DNA of 64,000 bases from Bacillus sp. FJAT-29937 (GTDB lineage Bacteria; Bacillota; Bacilli; Bacillales; Cytobacillaceae), in NCBI RefSeq assembly GCF_001509555.1, contig NZ_LMAS01000003.1:249100-313099 (forward strand), given 5' to 3'. Position 1 is the stretch's first letter. Every line of letters begins with the position of its first letter. Positions 19,657 to 30,896 of this stretch are shown here, one piece after another. The position numbers were made by a program, and so were the translations under genes. Under the pieces are notes generated by a model. That model saw only the letters and a list, made by a program, of their open reading frames with translations. It did no database searches and had not been told where the DNA came from.

Positions 19657-21984
19657 ATGGCGAAAAAGAAAGAAATTATCGTCCCCCTCCTGCCGCTAAG
19701 GGGTCTGCTTGTATATCCAACGATGGTCCTGCACTTAGATGTTGGCCGTGAAAAGTCGGTGCAAGCCCTTGAAAAAGCGATGGTAGATGACCATCTAATT
19801 TTCTTGACTACACAGAAAGAAATATCGATAGATGAACCCGCAGAAGACGATTTATACCAAATTGGAACATTAACACGTGTCAAGCAAATGCTTAAGCTTC
19901 CTAACGGGACAATCCGGGTTTTAGTAGAAGGGTTAAAAAGGGCGCAAATCATTGAATTTAAAGATGACCCTAACCACTACACAGTCAAAATAGAAGTATT
20001 CGATGAGGAAACGACAAAGGATACAGAAGATCAAGCTTTAATGAGAACGATGCTGGAATACTTTGAACAATACATAAAGGTATCGAAAAAAGTATCAGCA
20101 GAAACGTATTCTGCTGTTTCGGATATTGAAGAGCCTGGGCGCATGGCGGATATTATCGCATCCCATTTACCTTTAAAGCTAAAGGAAAAGCAGGACATAT
20201 TAGAAACCTTTGATGTTAAAGACCGGATGAATCAAGTTATTGAAATCATTCATAATGAAAAAGAAGTATTAAATTTAGAAAAGAAAATTGGGCAGCGCGT
20301 AAAGAAATCAATGGAACGCACACAGAAGGAATATTATTTACGCGAACAAATGAAGGCTATCCAGAAAGAGCTTGGAGATAAAGAAGGAAAGACAGGAGAA
20401 ATTGCTGACCTTACTGAAAAAATTGAAAAAGCCGGCATGCCAGAGCATGTCCAAACGACCGCTCTTAAAGAGCTAGATCGTTATGAAAAAATCCCTTCAA
20501 GCTCTGCGGAAAGCGGCGTTATCCGAAATTATATTGAATGGCTGATTTCATTGCCATGGAGCAAGGCAACGGAAGATGATTTAGATATTCATAAAGCAGA
20601 ACGCATCTTAAATAATGACCATTACGGTCTTGAAAAAGTGAAAGAACGTGTTCTGGAATACTTAGCTGTTCAAAAGCTGACGAATTCATTAAAAGGGCCA
20701 ATCCTTTGCCTTGCAGGACCCCCTGGAGTAGGTAAAACAAGCTTAGCACGTTCCATTGCTACATCCCTCAACCGAAATTTTGTCCGTATTTCACTTGGCG
20801 GTGTTCGCGATGAATCTGAAATTCGGGGACATCGAAGAACGTATGTAGGTGCTATGCCAGGCCGTATTATTCAGGGAATGAAGAAAGCTGGAACAATTAA
20901 CCCAGTATTTTTACTTGATGAAATTGATAAAATGTCAAGTGACTTCCGGGGAGATCCGTCTTCAGCGATGCTTGAAGTTTTAGACCCTGAACAAAACCAT
21001 AACTTTAGTGATCATTATATTGAGGAAACATATGATCTTTCAAAAGTCATGTTTATCGCAACAGCAAATAATTTAGCGACTATTCCTGGACCACTTAGAG
21101 ACCGGATGGAAATTATAACAATTGCTGGTTATACAGAGCTAGAGAAAAACCATATTGCAAAAGATCACCTTTTACCGAAACAAATTAAAGAGCATGGTCT
21201 TACAAAATCCCAGCTTCAAATTCGCGAGGACGGAATTCAAAAGGTCGTTCGCTATTACACAAGAGAAGCGGGCGTACGCGGACTTGAAAGACAGTTGGCA
21301 ACGATATGCCGGAAAACAGCGAAGATTATTGTCTCAGGTGAAAAGAAAAAAGTTGTAATTTCCGAAAGAAATGTGGAAGACTTCCTGGGCAAGCCAATTT
21401 TTCGCTATGGGCAAGCTGAGATTGAAGATCAAGTTGGTGTGGCGACAGGGCTTGCTTATACAACAGTTGGTGGGGATACACTGCAAATTGAAGTATCTCT
21501 TTCACCAGGCAAAGGCAAGCTTGTTCTTACAGGGAAGCTTGGAGATGTCATGAAGGAATCAGCTCAAGCAGCCTTTAGCTATGTTCGTTCCAAAGCAAGT
21601 GAGCTAGGGATTGAAGAGGACTTCCATGAAAAGTATGATATTCACATTCACGTTCCGGAGGGTGCCGTCCCTAAAGATGGCCCATCTGCAGGTATTACGA
21701 TTACAACTGCTTTAGTGTCTGCCCTTTCTGGTAAGCGAATCCGTAAAGAAATTGGGATGACTGGGGAGATTACTTTGCGTGGGCGCGTCCTGCCAATTGG
21801 CGGCGTTAAAGAGAAAACACTCAGTGCTCATCGAGCGGGTCTGACGAAAATCATTCTTCCAAAGGATAATGAAAAGGATATTGATGATATTCCTGAGAGT
21901 GTCCGCGATGACCTGGAATTTGTTCTTGTTTCCCATGTAGATGAAGTGCTGAAGCATGCATTGACTGGCGGTGCAGAAGCATGA
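19657..21984 (+). CDS. lonA: ATP-dependent protease LonA
   Basis: 775 residues from the ATG at 19657, with GGAGGTG at 19639-19645. It has the N-terminal substrate-binding LAN domain ('[13 protein letters not shown]'), a central helical linker, an AAA+ module with 'GPPGVGKT' and 'FLLDEIDKM', and a protease domain with Ser677 ('DGPSAGITI') and Lys720 ('GGVKEKTL'). It is the soluble general Lon protease that degrades misfolded and regulatory proteins. Its stop overlaps the engB start (ATGA), the B. subtilis arrangement. Confidence 0.98.
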   Translation: MAKKKEIIVPLLPLRGLLVYPTMVLHLDVGREKSVQALEKAMVDDHLIFLTTQKEISIDEPAEDDLYQIGTLTRVKQMLKLPNGTIRVLVEGLKRAQIIEFKDDPNHYTVKIEVFDEETTKDTEDQALMRTMLEYFEQYIKVSKKVSAETYSAVSDIEEPGRMADIIASHLPLKLKEKQDILETFDVKDRMNQVIEIIHNEKEVLNLEKKIGQRVKKSMERTQKEYYLREQMKAIQKELGDKEGKTGEIADLTEKIEKAGMPEHVQTTALKELDRYEKIPSSSAESGVIRNYIEWLISLPWSKATEDDLDIHKAERILNNDHYGLEKVKERVLEYLAVQKLTNSLKGPILCLAGPPGVGKTSLARSIATSLNRNFVRISLGGVRDESEIRGHRRTYVGAMPGRIIQGMKKAGTINPVFLLDEIDKMSSDFRGDPSSAMLEVLDPEQNHNFSDHYIEETYDLSKVMFIATANNLATIPGPLRDRMEIITIAGYTELEKNHIAKDHLLPKQIKEHGLTKSQLQIREDGIQKVVRYYTREAGVRGLERQLATICRKTAKIIVSGEKKKVVISERNVEDFLGKPIFRYGQAEIEDQVGVATGLAYTTVGGDTLQIEVSLSPGKGKLVLTGKLGDVMKESAQAAFSYVRSKASELGIEEDFHEKYDIHIHVPEGAVPKDGPSAGITITTALVSALSGKRIRKEIGMTGEITLRGRVLPIGGVKEKTLSAHRAGLTKIILPKDNEKDIDDIPESVRDDLEFVLVSHVDEVLKHALTGGAEA

Positions 21985-22562
21985 AGGTAAATTCAGCAGA
22001 TATCGTCATTAGTGCGGTAAAGCCTGACCAATATCCGGGTGACGCTTTACCAGAGTTTGCTTTAGCAGGCAGGTCCAATGTTGGGAAATCTTCGTTTATT
22101 AACAAAATGTTAAATCGAAAAGCGTTAGCTAGAACTTCATCAAAGCCTGGGAAAACACAAACATTAAATTTTTTCCTGATTAATGAGATGTTACATTTTG
22201 TCGATGTACCTGGTTATGGCTACGCTAAAGTTTCTAAAAAAGAAAGAGAAGCCTGGGGCAAAATGATTGAAACGTATTTAACATCAAGAGAGCAGCTAAA
22301 AGCTGTTGTGCAAATAGTTGATTTGCGTCATCCCCCATCTCAGGATGATATCATGATGTATAATTTTCTAAAGCATTACGAAATCCCATGTGTCATTATT
22401 GCTACAAAGGCCGATAAAGTTCCGAAATCAAAATGGCAAAAGCATATAAAAATAACGAAAGAAACACTGGACCTCGATCCAAATGATCCTTTGATCCTCT
22501 TTTCGTCCGAAACTGGACAAGGGAAGGATGAAGCATGGTCTGTGCTTCTAAGCTATATATAA
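21981..22562 (+). CDS. engB: Ribosome biogenesis GTP-binding protein EngB/YsxC
   Basis: 193 residues. The TrmE-Era-like GTPase motifs are clear: G1 'GRSNVGKSS', G3 'DVPGYGYA' and G4 'TKADKV'. This small GTPase acts in assembly of the 50S subunit and is usually essential. It is translationally coupled to lonA by a four-base overlap and followed by a strong terminator. Confidence 0.97.
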   Translation: MKVNSADIVISAVKPDQYPGDALPEFALAGRSNVGKSSFINKMLNRKALARTSSKPGKTQTLNFFLINEMLHFVDVPGYGYAKVSKKEREAWGKMIETYLTSREQLKAVVQIVDLRHPPSQDDIMMYNFLKHYEIPCVIIATKADKVPKSKWQKHIKITKETLDLDPNDPLILFSSETGQGKDEAWSVLLSYI

Positions 22563-22567
22563 GCTTC

Positions 22568-22601
22568 AATCCCGATGCAGAAATGCACCGGGATTTTTTT
22601 T
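22568..22601 (+). terminator. Intrinsic terminator of lonA-engB
   Basis: AATCCCG/CGGGATT (22568-22574 with 22589-22595), one mismatch, then TGCA/TGCA around a GAAA loop, followed by eight T residues. Confidence 0.93.
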
Positions 22602-22796
22602 GGCTATAAGAATGAATTATATCAATCTATATTTTACTAATAGAGAAAAAGCCGGTATGAAAGTATGAATATTTTTAGACTGCTAGAAGCAATCACGAAA
22701 ACATTTAGCAGAAAATATGAATCTTAGAAGAATTCTTATCATATGTTTAGGTAATTAGAAAAAATTTGAGAGAAGATGAAAGGGGAATTTCTAATA

Positions 22797-23579
22797 GTGA
22801 AGCATCTTGGAAAGGGATTACTTTTATTCATTTCTATTATTGTTCTTGCTGCCTGTGGGTCAAAGGAAGCATCGAATGAGGGCTTTAAGCTTGTCGAGAA
22901 AGGTAAGTTTATTTATGCATCGTCAGGTGAATTTAACCCATTTAGTGTGACGAATGCAGATGGGACGATGACCGGTTTTGACATTGAGGTAGGAGAAGCT
23001 ATAGCAAAAGAACTTGGGCTGGAGCCAGTTCAGAAAAAGTTTAAGTTCGGAGGCATCGTGGAAGGGGTTAAATCAGGCCGCTTTGATGCAGCTGTTGCTA
23101 GTCATACAATCACGGAAGAACGGTTAGAAGCGGTAAATTTCTCGATTCCATACTACTATTCTGGACCGCAAATCTATGTCCGTCCTGACAGCAAGGTTGA
23201 AACAATTGATGATTTAAAAGGATTAGAAATTGCTGTCGCTAAAGGAACTACTTATGCAGATGTCGCACAGCCTGTAACAGATAATATTAAATTTTACGAT
23301 AGCGATGTCGTGGCGCTTGAAGCATTAAGTAAAGGAAAGCATGATGCAGTCATCACTGATTTTATTACGGGTAAAGAGGCAATTGGCGCTGGAATGAATA
23401 TTGTTGGTAAAGAATTGCTGGGAAAAAGTGAACAAGCAATAGCTGTTGCGAAAGAAAACGAGGGGCTTTTGAAAAAAATTAATGAAGCGCTTGAGAAATT
23501 ACATGAGAACGGAACATTGACGGAAATCAGTAAAAAATACATCGGCGAAGATATTACGAAAGACCCTGAGAAGGAATAA
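22797..23579 (+). CDS. Amino-acid ABC transporter substrate-binding lipoprotein
   Basis: 260 residues from the GTG at 22797, which has AAAGGGG upstream; an ATG at 22776 gives a 7-residue longer form with a cramped ribosome site. It has a type II signal peptide with lipobox 'LAAC' (Cys20). The mature part is a family 3 solute-binding protein (SBP_bac_3), with 'GTMTGFDIEVGEAIAKELG' and 'GRFDAAVASHTITEER' resembling polar amino-acid binders. The exact ligand cannot be read from sequence. It heads a binding protein, permease, ATPase set that is absent from this spot in B. subtilis. Confidence 0.88.
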   Translation: MKHLGKGLLLFISIIVLAACGSKEASNEGFKLVEKGKFIYASSGEFNPFSVTNADGTMTGFDIEVGEAIAKELGLEPVQKKFKFGGIVEGVKSGRFDAAVASHTITEERLEAVNFSIPYYYSGPQIYVRPDSKVETIDDLKGLEIAVAKGTTYADVAQPVTDNIKFYDSDVVALEALSKGKHDAVITDFITGKEAIGAGMNIVGKELLGKSEQAIAVAKENEGLLKKINEALEKLHENGTLTEISKKYIGEDITKDPEKE

Positions 23580-23581
23580 GC

Positions 23582-23612
23582 AAATAGAGGATGACTTAGT
23601 CATCCTCTATTT
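23582..23612 (+). promoter_or_regulatory. Intra-operon hairpin after the binding-protein gene
   Basis: A perfect 14-bp stem (23582-23595 with 23599-23612) with a 3-nt loop and no T-run. Such hairpins in ABC operons often protect the upstream message, so that binding protein exceeds permease. That role is inferred here. Confidence 0.7.
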
Positions 23613-23768
23613 ATTAATAAGACTATAGTTGAGAATTAGCCTTATGCATGCATGCGAACGGGTTTTATTCGGGACGAATAACGTAGAGAGCAGGTGTGCA
23701 TAAGGCGGTTTGATCGCCAACAATATTCAGTAACAAAAGCTATTAATAAAAGTAAAGGAGGAAAGCCT

Positions 23769-24416
23769 GTGGATTTATTTACAAAATTTATGGACACATA
23801 CCCCATTTTCTTAAAAGGAATGGTCCTTACATTCCAACTCACGATTATTTCCATTTTTATCGCTATATTTATTGGCCTCTTTTTTGCCTTTTTAAAGATT
23901 TCGAAGGTGAAGGTATTAGAGTTAGTAGCAGATGCATATATTTTTCTCGTACGGGGAACACCGCTCGTTGTGCAAATCTTTATTTTCTACTTTGGTTTAA
24001 CCTCTATCAATATGCCAGACTTCTGGGCTGTTGTTCTTGGACTAGCCTTTCATAACGGTGCGTATATTGCTGAAATTTTCCGAGGGGCGATCCAGTCAGT
24101 CGATCATGGTCAGATGGAGGCAGGGCGTTCTCTTGGTATGACAGTTTCCTTAGCGATGAGGAGGATAATTCTCCCACAAGCTATTCGCAGGGCGCTGCCG
24201 CCCCTTGGAAATCAATTTATCATTGCCCTAAAGGATTCCTCGCTTGCATCTTTTATCGGAATGTACGAGCTGTTTAATGTAGCGACTACTCAAGGCTCAA
24301 TTAAATACGACTATATGAGCTACTTGCTCATTGTAGCGGTTTACTATTTAGTATTAGTTCTATTCTTCTCCATTATTGTCAGGATAATCGAAAAAAGAAT
24401 GGCTAGCAGCGATTAA
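23769..24416 (+). CDS. Amino-acid ABC transporter permease
   Basis: 215 residues from the GTG at 23769, which has AAAGGAGG at 23754-23761; the frame extends 25 codons further without a good start. It has about five membrane segments and the HAAT-family pattern 'RGTPLVVQIF'. The ATPase-contacting EAA loop is 'EAGRSLGMTVSLAMRRIILP'. It would form a homodimeric channel with the ATPase encoded next. Confidence 0.92.
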   Translation: MDLFTKFMDTYPIFLKGMVLTFQLTIISIFIAIFIGLFFAFLKISKVKVLELVADAYIFLVRGTPLVVQIFIFYFGLTSINMPDFWAVVLGLAFHNGAYIAEIFRGAIQSVDHGQMEAGRSLGMTVSLAMRRIILPQAIRRALPPLGNQFIIALKDSSLASFIGMYELFNVATTQGSIKYDYMSYLLIVAVYYLVLVLFFSIIVRIIEKRMASSD

Positions 24417-24431
24417 GAAAGGAGTTATCAT

Positions 24432-25169
24432 ATGAGCGGTACGGTCATGATAAAAGTTGACATGCTAAATAAATCCTTTGGGGATTTGCACGTATTAAAG
24501 GATATTAATATGACGGTTTGGCAGAGTGAAGTGGTTTGTTTAATAGGCGCGAGCGGCTCAGGGAAAAGCACACTTCTTCGATGCATCAATTATTTGGAAT
24601 TAAAGGATAGTGGGCTAGTCATAATTAACGGGGAGCAAATTGAAAAGGAAACCCATGATCTTAATAAGGTTCGGGCACGAGTTGGGATGGTATTTCAGCA
24701 TTTTAATTTATTCCCTCATAGGACGGTACTCGAAAACGTGATTGAAGCTCCCATTTATGTGAAAAAGATATCTAAAGAGCAAGCTTTAGCCGAAGGAAAA
24801 GCATTATTGAAAAAAGTAGGTCTCTCAGATAAGGAAAATGTGTACCCATCCAAGCTGTCTGGCGGACAAAAACAGCGGGTAGCCATAGCAAGGGCATTAG
24901 CGATGAAACCTGAAATCATGCTGTTTGATGAGCCTACATCTGCTTTAGATCCCGAGCTTGTTGGCGAGGTGCTTGCTACAATGAAGGAGCTGGCTGAAGA
25001 GGGAATGACAATGGTTGTCGTCACACACGAAATGGGCTTTGCCAGGGAGGTTGCTGATTGGGTCGTCTATATGCATGAAGGCCGTATTGTCGAAGTTGGA
25101 CATCCGAAGGACTTATTCTCTAATCCAAAGGAAACCCGTACAAAACACTTCTTAGATTCGGTATTATAA
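24432..25169 (+). CDS. Amino-acid ABC transporter ATP-binding protein
   Basis: 245 residues; the ATG has AAAGGAG 7 bases upstream. It has a complete nucleotide-binding domain: Walker A 'GASGSGKST', Q-loop '[10 protein letters not shown]', signature '[15 protein letters not shown]', Walker B '[12 protein letters not shown]' and H-loop 'VVTHEMGF'. It is similar to GlnQ/ArtP-type importers. It is the last gene of the importer operon and converges on a minus-strand gene. Confidence 0.94.
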   Translation: MSGTVMIKVDMLNKSFGDLHVLKDINMTVWQSEVVCLIGASGSGKSTLLRCINYLELKDSGLVIINGEQIEKETHDLNKVRARVGMVFQHFNLFPHRTVLENVIEAPIYVKKISKEQALAEGKALLKKVGLSDKENVYPSKLSGGQKQRVAIARALAMKPEIMLFDEPTSALDPELVGEVLATMKELAEEGMTMVVVTHEMGFAREVADWVVYMHEGRIVEVGHPKDLFSNPKETRTKHFLDSVL

Positions 25170-25174
25170 ACACG

Positions 25175-25202
25175 GAGGACAGGGAATAATAACCTTGTCC
25201 TC
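25175..25202. terminator. Bidirectional terminator between convergent genes
   Basis: GAGGACAGGG (25175-25184) pairs with CCTTGTCCTC (25193-25202), one G.T pair. T-rich sequence follows on the plus strand (TTATTTCTTTTT). It abuts the stop of the minus-strand membrane gene. Confidence 0.75.
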
Positions 25203-25688
25203 TTATTTCTTTTTAAAAAACAGAAAGTAAATACCCGCAAGAATAAAGATGGCTGGCCAAAACTTCCAGGCGGTTGAAACCCCGTTTTCCAATAAACCAA
25301 ACCATACAATAATCCGGTCGTAAAATAGGAGCAAGGAAGCAAGAATTAAAAATAAGATTCCTTGAAATAACCCGGTTCTAGTTTTTTGGTGCTGAAGTAA
25401 AAAGCCTAAAGCAATGATTAAAATAAATGTTCCGATATGATCCGGCCATATTTCAAGACGATTCACAACATGGAAATGCAAGCCAAACCCCGTCAGGATG
25501 ACACCTGGTAAGATGGCATGATAATCCTTCGCTCCGTAGCCTTGAAATAAAAATGCGATCCCAACGATGATTAAAAGGCTAGGCCATGTAAAAAAGGGCT
25601 GAAAAATCTTGATATTTGATTGTTGAAGAAAGAAGTATGCTCCAAAGCCAATTAGGATAATACCAGGGAAAACTCTCTGATTTTTCAT
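25203..25688 (-). CDS. Small polytopic membrane protein (LiaF/DUF5668-like TM repeats)
   Basis: 161 residues, almost entirely hydrophobic, with about eight short segments in paired repeats such as 'PGIILIGFGAYFFL' and 'PGVILTGFGLHFHV'. Each is followed by 'WPSLLIIVGIAFL'-like stretches, the pattern of LiaI/LiaF-type TM domains. It starts at ATG on the minus strand, with AAGGGTG upstream. B. subtilis has a membrane gene, ysxD, between ysxC and hemA, so this may be its counterpart, although I cannot confirm the orthology. No function is known. Confidence 0.7.
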   Translation of the reverse strand: MKNQRVFPGIILIGFGAYFFLQQSNIKIFQPFFTWPSLLIIVGIAFLFQGYGAKDYHAILPGVILTGFGLHFHVVNRLEIWPDHIGTFILIIALGFLLQHQKTRTGLFQGILFLILASLLLFYDRIIVWFGLLENGVSTAWKFWPAIFILAGIYFLFFKKK

Positions 25689-25918
25689 ATTTACACCCTT
25701 TCAATAAGGTTCACTTGAATCTATAGGCAATTTTTGATACTGTACATATGGGAGTATTTTGTCGAAAAAACATATAAACATGATTTGTGTACGATCAATT
25801 TCAATGAATATTTTACCATATGAGTTCAAGATCTGTTCACATTTTCGCATAAATTAACGGGAAATAAGTGCTACAATTAAGATATTATTGTGTAAATCCT
25901 TTGGGGGGTCCATTCTAA

Positions 25919-27265
25919 ATGCATATAGTTGTTGTTGGTCTAAATTATAAAACAGCCCCTGTAGAAATTCGGGAGAGATTGACGTTTAACCCTTCTCAAT
26001 TAACAGATGCTATGAAAACGTTAAAAGATAAAAAAAGCATCCTTGAGAATGTTATTCTGTCTACTTGCAACCGGACTGAAATCTATGCGGTTGTTGATCA
26101 GCTTCATACAGGCCGTTACTATATTAAGGAATTTTTATCAGAGTGGTTTAACATAGAGAAGGAAGAATTTTCTCCTTATTTGTTTTTTTATGAGCATGAA
26201 GGGGCTATTGAGCATTTATTTAATGTCTCCTGTGGACTGAATTCCATGATTCTAGGAGAGACCCAAATTTTGGGACAGGTACGTACAAGCTTTCTGATGG
26301 CCCAGGAAGATCATACGATTGGAACGGTGTTTAACCATTTATTTAAACAAGCAGTTACGGTAGCAAAACGTGCTCATTCTGAAACAGAAATTGGCGCCAA
26401 TGCCGTTTCAGTTAGCTATGCAGCAGTAGAACTGGCAAAAAAGATATTTGGTTCATTAGAGAATAAGCATGTACTGATTTTGGGAGCCGGGAAAATGGGC
26501 GAGCTTGCGATCCAAAACCTCCATGCAAACGGTGCAAGTAAGGTAACCGTTATCAATCGTACTTTTGAAAAAGCGCAGGATTTAGCCGGACGATACGCTG
26601 GCAAGGCGAAAACGCTTCAAGAACTTCAGTGCTCTCTAGTTGAGGCAGACATTCTAATTAGTTCCACTGGTGCAAAAGAGTTTGTTGTCACGAAGGAAAT
26701 GATGACTGGCGTTGAAAAAATGCGTAAAGGAAAGCCTTTATTCATGGTAGACATCGCTGTGCCCCGTGACTTGGACCCTGCCCTCGCTGAATTAGATACT
26801 GTCTTCTTATATGATATAGATGATCTTGAAGGAATTGTTGAAGCAAACCTGCAGGAGCGTAAGAAGGCGGCAGAAACAATTCAGCTTATGATTGAGCAGG
26901 AAATTGTTGAATTTAAACAATGGCTGAATTTGCTAGGCGTCGTTCCAGTTATCTCTGCATTAAGGGAAAAGGCATTAGCGATTCAGGCTGAAACAATGGA
27001 AAGTATTGAAAGAAAGATGCCAAATTTAAGTGAACGCGATAAAAAGGTACTAAATAAACATACAAAGAGCATCATTAACCAGCTGTTAAAAGATCCTATT
27101 TTACAGGCGAAGGAAATGGCTGGGGGCAAGGAAGCTGATAAGGCATTAGAATTATTTATGAAAATTTTTAATATCGAAGAACTTGTTTCCGAGCGGAAAA
27201 TAGCACAGCAAGCCGAATCACAAAATTCTATCGCTCATATGTCACAGGCTTCCTTTCAATCGTAG
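25919..27265 (+). CDS. hemA: Glutamyl-tRNA reductase
   Basis: 448 residues. It reduces glutamyl-tRNA to glutamate-1-semialdehyde with NADPH, the entry to C5 haem synthesis. The catalytic Cys is in '[10 protein letters not shown]' (about residues 47-56). Also present are '[16 protein letters not shown]', the Rossmann 'LGAGKMG' and a C-terminal helical dimerisation domain. A GGGGGG ribosome site precedes the ATG, and a TACAAT -10-like box lies at 25872-25877. It heads the hem operon. No PerR box was recognised. Confidence 0.97.
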   Translation: MHIVVVGLNYKTAPVEIRERLTFNPSQLTDAMKTLKDKKSILENVILSTCNRTEIYAVVDQLHTGRYYIKEFLSEWFNIEKEEFSPYLFFYEHEGAIEHLFNVSCGLNSMILGETQILGQVRTSFLMAQEDHTIGTVFNHLFKQAVTVAKRAHSETEIGANAVSVSYAAVELAKKIFGSLENKHVLILGAGKMGELAIQNLHANGASKVTVINRTFEKAQDLAGRYAGKAKTLQELQCSLVEADILISSTGAKEFVVTKEMMTGVEKMRKGKPLFMVDIAVPRDLDPALAELDTVFLYDIDDLEGIVEANLQERKKAAETIQLMIEQEIVEFKQWLNLLGVVPVISALREKALAIQAETMESIERKMPNLSERDKKVLNKHTKSIINQLLKDPILQAKEMAGGKEADKALELFMKIFNIEELVSERKIAQQAESQNSIAHMSQASFQS

Positions 27266-27277
27266 GAGTACTAGAAT

Positions 27278-28111
27278 ATGATCGATATATATATGACACG
27301 GCTGCATGAAGCTACTGTCGTTCTGTATGCCTTAAGTGTCTTACTATACTTTATTGATTTCCTACATCATAACCGGAAGGCAAACCGTATTGCCTTCTGG
27401 TTACTTGCATTTGTATGGCTTTTGCAAACTGTCTTTCTCTTTTTGTACATGATGAAAACAGGAAGATTTCCTGTATTGACGATTTTTGAAGGATTATATT
27501 TTTATGCCTGGGTGCTCATTACTTTGTCATTAGCGTTAAACCGTTTTCTTAGGGTAGATTTTATTGTCTTTTTTACAAATGTCATTGGTTTTATCATTAT
27601 GGCCATTCATACATTTGCCCCTGTGCAGTATGAATCAAATGTGATGGCTCAAAAGCTCATTTCTGAGTTGCTGTTAATACACATTACAGTTGCGATTTTG
27701 TCATATGGGGCATTTTCCTTGTCTTTTGTATTTTCCGTATTATATTTAATTCAGTATGACCTGTTGAAAAGAAAGAAATGGGGCCCAAGGCTATTAAGGG
27801 TTGCGGATTTATCGAAGCTGGATAAAACCTCATATGTATTAAATGTGATTGGTGTTCCCATGTTGATGATTAGCTTAATCTTAGGCGTTCAGTGGGCCTA
27901 TATTAAGGTGCCAGATATGATTTGGTACGATTCTAAAGTGGTCGGTTCTTTTGTCGTTATCGCTGCATACAGCATTTATCTGTATTTAAAAGTAGGCAAA
28001 GGGCTTGTCGGGAACCAATTAGCATTATGGAATATTGCATCCTTTCTAATTGTCTTAATTAACTTTTTTCTATTCGGTTCATTATCATCTTTCCATTTCT
28101 GGTATTCGTAA
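27278..28111 (+). CDS. hemX: HemX, CcsA-like integral membrane protein
   Basis: 277 residues with about eight transmembrane helices and conserved tryptophans and histidines typical of the cytochrome c assembly (CcsA/HemX) superfamily. In B. subtilis HemX lowers the amount of HemA, so it is viewed as a regulator of haem synthesis. It begins 12 bases after hemA, as in that operon. Confidence 0.93.
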   Translation: MIDIYMTRLHEATVVLYALSVLLYFIDFLHHNRKANRIAFWLLAFVWLLQTVFLFLYMMKTGRFPVLTIFEGLYFYAWVLITLSLALNRFLRVDFIVFFTNVIGFIIMAIHTFAPVQYESNVMAQKLISELLLIHITVAILSYGAFSLSFVFSVLYLIQYDLLKRKKWGPRLLRVADLSKLDKTSYVLNVIGVPMLMISLILGVQWAYIKVPDMIWYDSKVVGSFVVIAAYSIYLYLKVGKGLVGNQLALWNIASFLIVLINFFLFGSLSSFHFWYS

Positions 28112-28125
28112 ATTAGGAGGCTGTC

Positions 28126-29058
28126 ATGAGAAAAATTATCGTAGGTTCACGCAGAAGTAAACTTGCATTAACACAAACAAATTGGGTAATCGATCAATTG
28201 AAGGAGATTGACCCATCCTTTGAATTCGAAGTGAAGGAAATTGTCACGAAAGGCGACCGCATATTAGATGTGACACTTTCGAAGGTTGGCGGTAAGGGTT
28301 TATTTGTGAAGGAAATCGAGCAGGCCATGCTGGATAAAGAAATTGATATGGCTGTCCACAGTATGAAGGATATGCCGGCAGTTCTGCCTGAAGGGTTAAT
28401 AATCGGATGTATTCCCGCTAGAGAAGATCATCGGGATGCACTAATATCAAAAGACCATGTTCGTTTCGCAGACCTCAAACCTGGTGCTGTTATTGGTACG
28501 AGCAGCTTACGCAGAGGAGCGCAGCTATTAGCTCGCCGACCAGACTTAGAAATTAAATGGATTAGAGGAAATGTAGATACAAGATTAGCTAAGCTTGAAA
28601 CTGAAGAGTATGATGCGATTCTATTAGCAGCTGCTGGATTAAAGCGGTTAGGCTGGGCAAGTGATGTCGTGACAGAATTATTAGACCCAGATATTTGCTT
28701 GCCTGCTATTGGGCAAGGGGCTCTTTCTATTGAATGCCGCAGTGATGATGAAGAACTGCGCGGTTTATTAGATAAATTTACATGCAAGGAAACAGAAGCA
28801 ACTGTTCGCGCAGAGAGAGCATTCCTTCACAAAATGGAGGGAGGCTGCCAAGTGCCGATCGCTGGCTTTGCGGAGCTTAATGGAGAAGAAATTGTGCTTA
28901 CCTGCCTGGTTGGCTCTCCTGATGGTAAAGTGATCTACTCAGAACAAGTGAAAGGCTTAGACCCAGAAGAGGTCGGAGTGGAAGCGGCTAATCTCTTAAT
29001 TAAGCAGGGAGCTAAAGAATTAATCGATCAGGTGAAAGAGGAGCTGGACCAGGAATGA
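28126..29058 (+). CDS. hemC: Hydroxymethylbilane synthase (porphobilinogen deaminase)
   Basis: 310 residues. It polymerises four porphobilinogens to hydroxymethylbilane. The dipyrromethane-cofactor cysteine lies in '[10 protein letters not shown]' (about residue 241). Substrate arginines are in '[11 protein letters not shown]' and the catalytic Asp is in 'HSMKDMPA'. An AGGAGG ribosome site precedes the ATG. The stop overlaps hemD (ATGA). Confidence 0.98.
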   Translation: MRKIIVGSRRSKLALTQTNWVIDQLKEIDPSFEFEVKEIVTKGDRILDVTLSKVGGKGLFVKEIEQAMLDKEIDMAVHSMKDMPAVLPEGLIIGCIPAREDHRDALISKDHVRFADLKPGAVIGTSSLRRGAQLLARRPDLEIKWIRGNVDTRLAKLETEEYDAILLAAAGLKRLGWASDVVTELLDPDICLPAIGQGALSIECRSDDEELRGLLDKFTCKETEATVRAERAFLHKMEGGCQVPIAGFAELNGEEIVLTCLVGSPDGKVIYSEQVKGLDPEEVGVEAANLLIKQGAKELIDQVKEELDQE

Positions 29059-29852
29059 CCGGTGGAGGCGAGGGCGTAGGGGCCCTTCCTCTTAAGGGAA
29101 TGTCAGTCCTCGTTCCTAGAGGGAAGGAGCAAGCGAAAACCTTTTCAAATTTAATTAAAGGATATGGGGGAATTCCTGTTGAAATTCCTCTCATCGCCTT
29201 TAAGCCAGTAGAAATTACAGATGAGATTACGAAGATTATTCATCAGTTACATACGTATGACTGGATTATTTTTACGAGCAATGTCACGGTTGAAACCTTT
29301 CTTTCCTTTATCGACTCTCCTGAAAGAATGGAGCTGCCCAAAATCGCAGCCATTGGAAAAAAAACAGAAGCCTGCCTGCTGGACGCAGGAATAAAGGTGG
29401 ATTTTATTCCAAGAGAGTATGTAGCGGAAGGGTTTGTTAAGGATTTCTTGCCGCATGTGAAGGCAGGTATGAATATTTTAATCCCTAAAGGAAAACTGGC
29501 TAGAAATATTATTTATACCGCCATAACGGAAAAAGGCGCAAATGTGGACGAGATTATCATGTATGATACTTTCTTTCCTGATGAAAGCAGAACGAAATTA
29601 GCTGAGGCATATACGGAAGGAATAATTGATATCCTTGCTTTTACAAGTCCCTCAACTGTTGATCATTTTATGAGAGTGATGAAGGAAAACGAGCTTTATC
29701 ATCGGCTGGAAAATAGTATAATTAGCTGTATTGGCCCAATTACAAAGGATAGAATTATATCCTACGGACTAAATGTTCACTGTGAGCCGGCCATCTATAC
29801 AACTGATCATATGCTAGAAAGTATTATTGAATATGTAAATATGAAAAAGTAA
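29055..29852 (+). CDS. hemD: Uroporphyrinogen-III synthase
   Basis: 265 residues. The family is poorly conserved, but the two-lobed pattern is present: '[13 protein letters not shown]' at the start, '[13 protein letters not shown]' near residue 75, and '[13 protein letters not shown]' near residue 195. It closes hydroxymethylbilane to uroporphyrinogen III. Its start overlaps the hemC stop and a short Gly-rich N-terminal extension (TGGGEGVG) is unusual; a slightly later start is possible. Confidence 0.9.
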   Translation: MTGGGEGVGALPLKGMSVLVPRGKEQAKTFSNLIKGYGGIPVEIPLIAFKPVEITDEITKIIHQLHTYDWIIFTSNVTVETFLSFIDSPERMELPKIAAIGKKTEACLLDAGIKVDFIPREYVAEGFVKDFLPHVKAGMNILIPKGKLARNIIYTAITEKGANVDEIIMYDTFFPDESRTKLAEAYTEGIIDILAFTSPSTVDHFMRVMKENELYHRLENSIISCIGPITKDRIISYGLNVHCEPAIYTTDHMLESIIEYVNMKK

Positions 29853-29877
29853 TTTTTCATTTAGAGGAGTGAGCCTA

Positions 29878-30855
29878 ATGGATATCCAATTTACGAGACA
29901 TAGAAGACTTCGCCAAAGTCCAAATATGAGAGCTTTAGTCCGTGAGAACCATTTAAGTACAGACGACTTAATTTATCCGATTTTTATTGCTGAAGGACAG
30001 AATATTAAAAGAGAAATTTCCTCTATGCCTGGAATTTATAATTTATCTTTAGATCATCTTGAAGAAGAAATGAATGAGGTTGTTTCATTAGGGATTAAAT
30101 CTGTTCTCCTTTTTGGGATTCCGATTGAAAAAGACGAATGTGGCAACCAAGCTTTTCATGATCATGGAATTGTTCAAGAAGCGACTAGATTTATTAAAGA
30201 TAAGTTCCCTGATGTCATTGTGATTGCCGATACTTGTCTATGTGAGTACACAAGTCATGGGCATTGCGGTGTGATTGAGAACGGACAAGTATTAAATGAC
30301 GCTTCACTTGATTTATTAGTGCAAACCGCTGTCAGCCAGGCGAAAGCAGGCGCAGATATTATTGCTCCATCCAATATGATGGATGGATTTGTCGCTGCGA
30401 TTCGTGCAGGCTTGGATGAAGCTGGCTTTGAAAATGTGCCGATTATGTCTTATGCAGTTAAATATGCTTCAGCATTCTATGGCCCATTCCGTGATGCGGC
30501 TGACAGTACACCACAGTTTGGCGATCGTAAAGCCTACCAAATGGATCCGGCGAACCGCATGGAAGCTTTGCGTGAAGCAGAATCCGATTTAATGGAGGGC
30601 GCTGACTTTATCATTGTGAAGCCGGGAATGCCTTATCTTGATATCGTCCGTGATGTGAAAAATAATATTAATCTTCCAGTCGTTATTTATAATGTGAGCG
30701 GGGAATATTCCATGGTGAAAGCAGCCTCACAAAATGGCTGGATTGATGAAGAGCGTATTGTCATGGAAATGCTAGTTGGAATGAAGCGTGCCGGCTGTGA
30801 TTTAATTATTACCTACCACGCTAAAGATGCGGCAAGATGGTTGAGAAATCAGTAA
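29878..30855 (+). CDS. hemB: Delta-aminolevulinic acid dehydratase (porphobilinogen synthase)
   Basis: 325 residues from the ATG at 29878, with AGAGGAG 8 bases upstream; an in-frame GTG at 29869 is too close to that site. It condenses two ALA molecules. The metal-binding cysteines are in '[14 protein letters not shown]' and the Schiff-base lysine is in '[14 protein letters not shown]'. A second active lysine lies in '[10 protein letters not shown]'. Confidence 0.97.
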   Translation: MDIQFTRHRRLRQSPNMRALVRENHLSTDDLIYPIFIAEGQNIKREISSMPGIYNLSLDHLEEEMNEVVSLGIKSVLLFGIPIEKDECGNQAFHDHGIVQEATRFIKDKFPDVIVIADTCLCEYTSHGHCGVIENGQVLNDASLDLLVQTAVSQAKAGADIIAPSNMMDGFVAAIRAGLDEAGFENVPIMSYAVKYASAFYGPFRDAADSTPQFGDRKAYQMDPANRMEALREAESDLMEGADFIIVKPGMPYLDIVRDVKNNINLPVVIYNVSGEYSMVKAASQNGWIDEERIVMEMLVGMKRAGCDLIITYHAKDAARWLRNQ

Positions 30856-30896
30856 TTGTTAATAACAACTCCAATAAAAACGAGAAGAGGGATTAA

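Noticed and set aside
19457-19699. 80-codon frame across the 52-bp duplication into lonA
   Set aside because: It overlaps the candidate lonA promoter and start; the composition is unlike a protein.
22797-25169. Genomic island or prophage around the importer
   Set aside because: No integrase, tRNA edge or attachment repeats; codon use looks like that of the neighbours.
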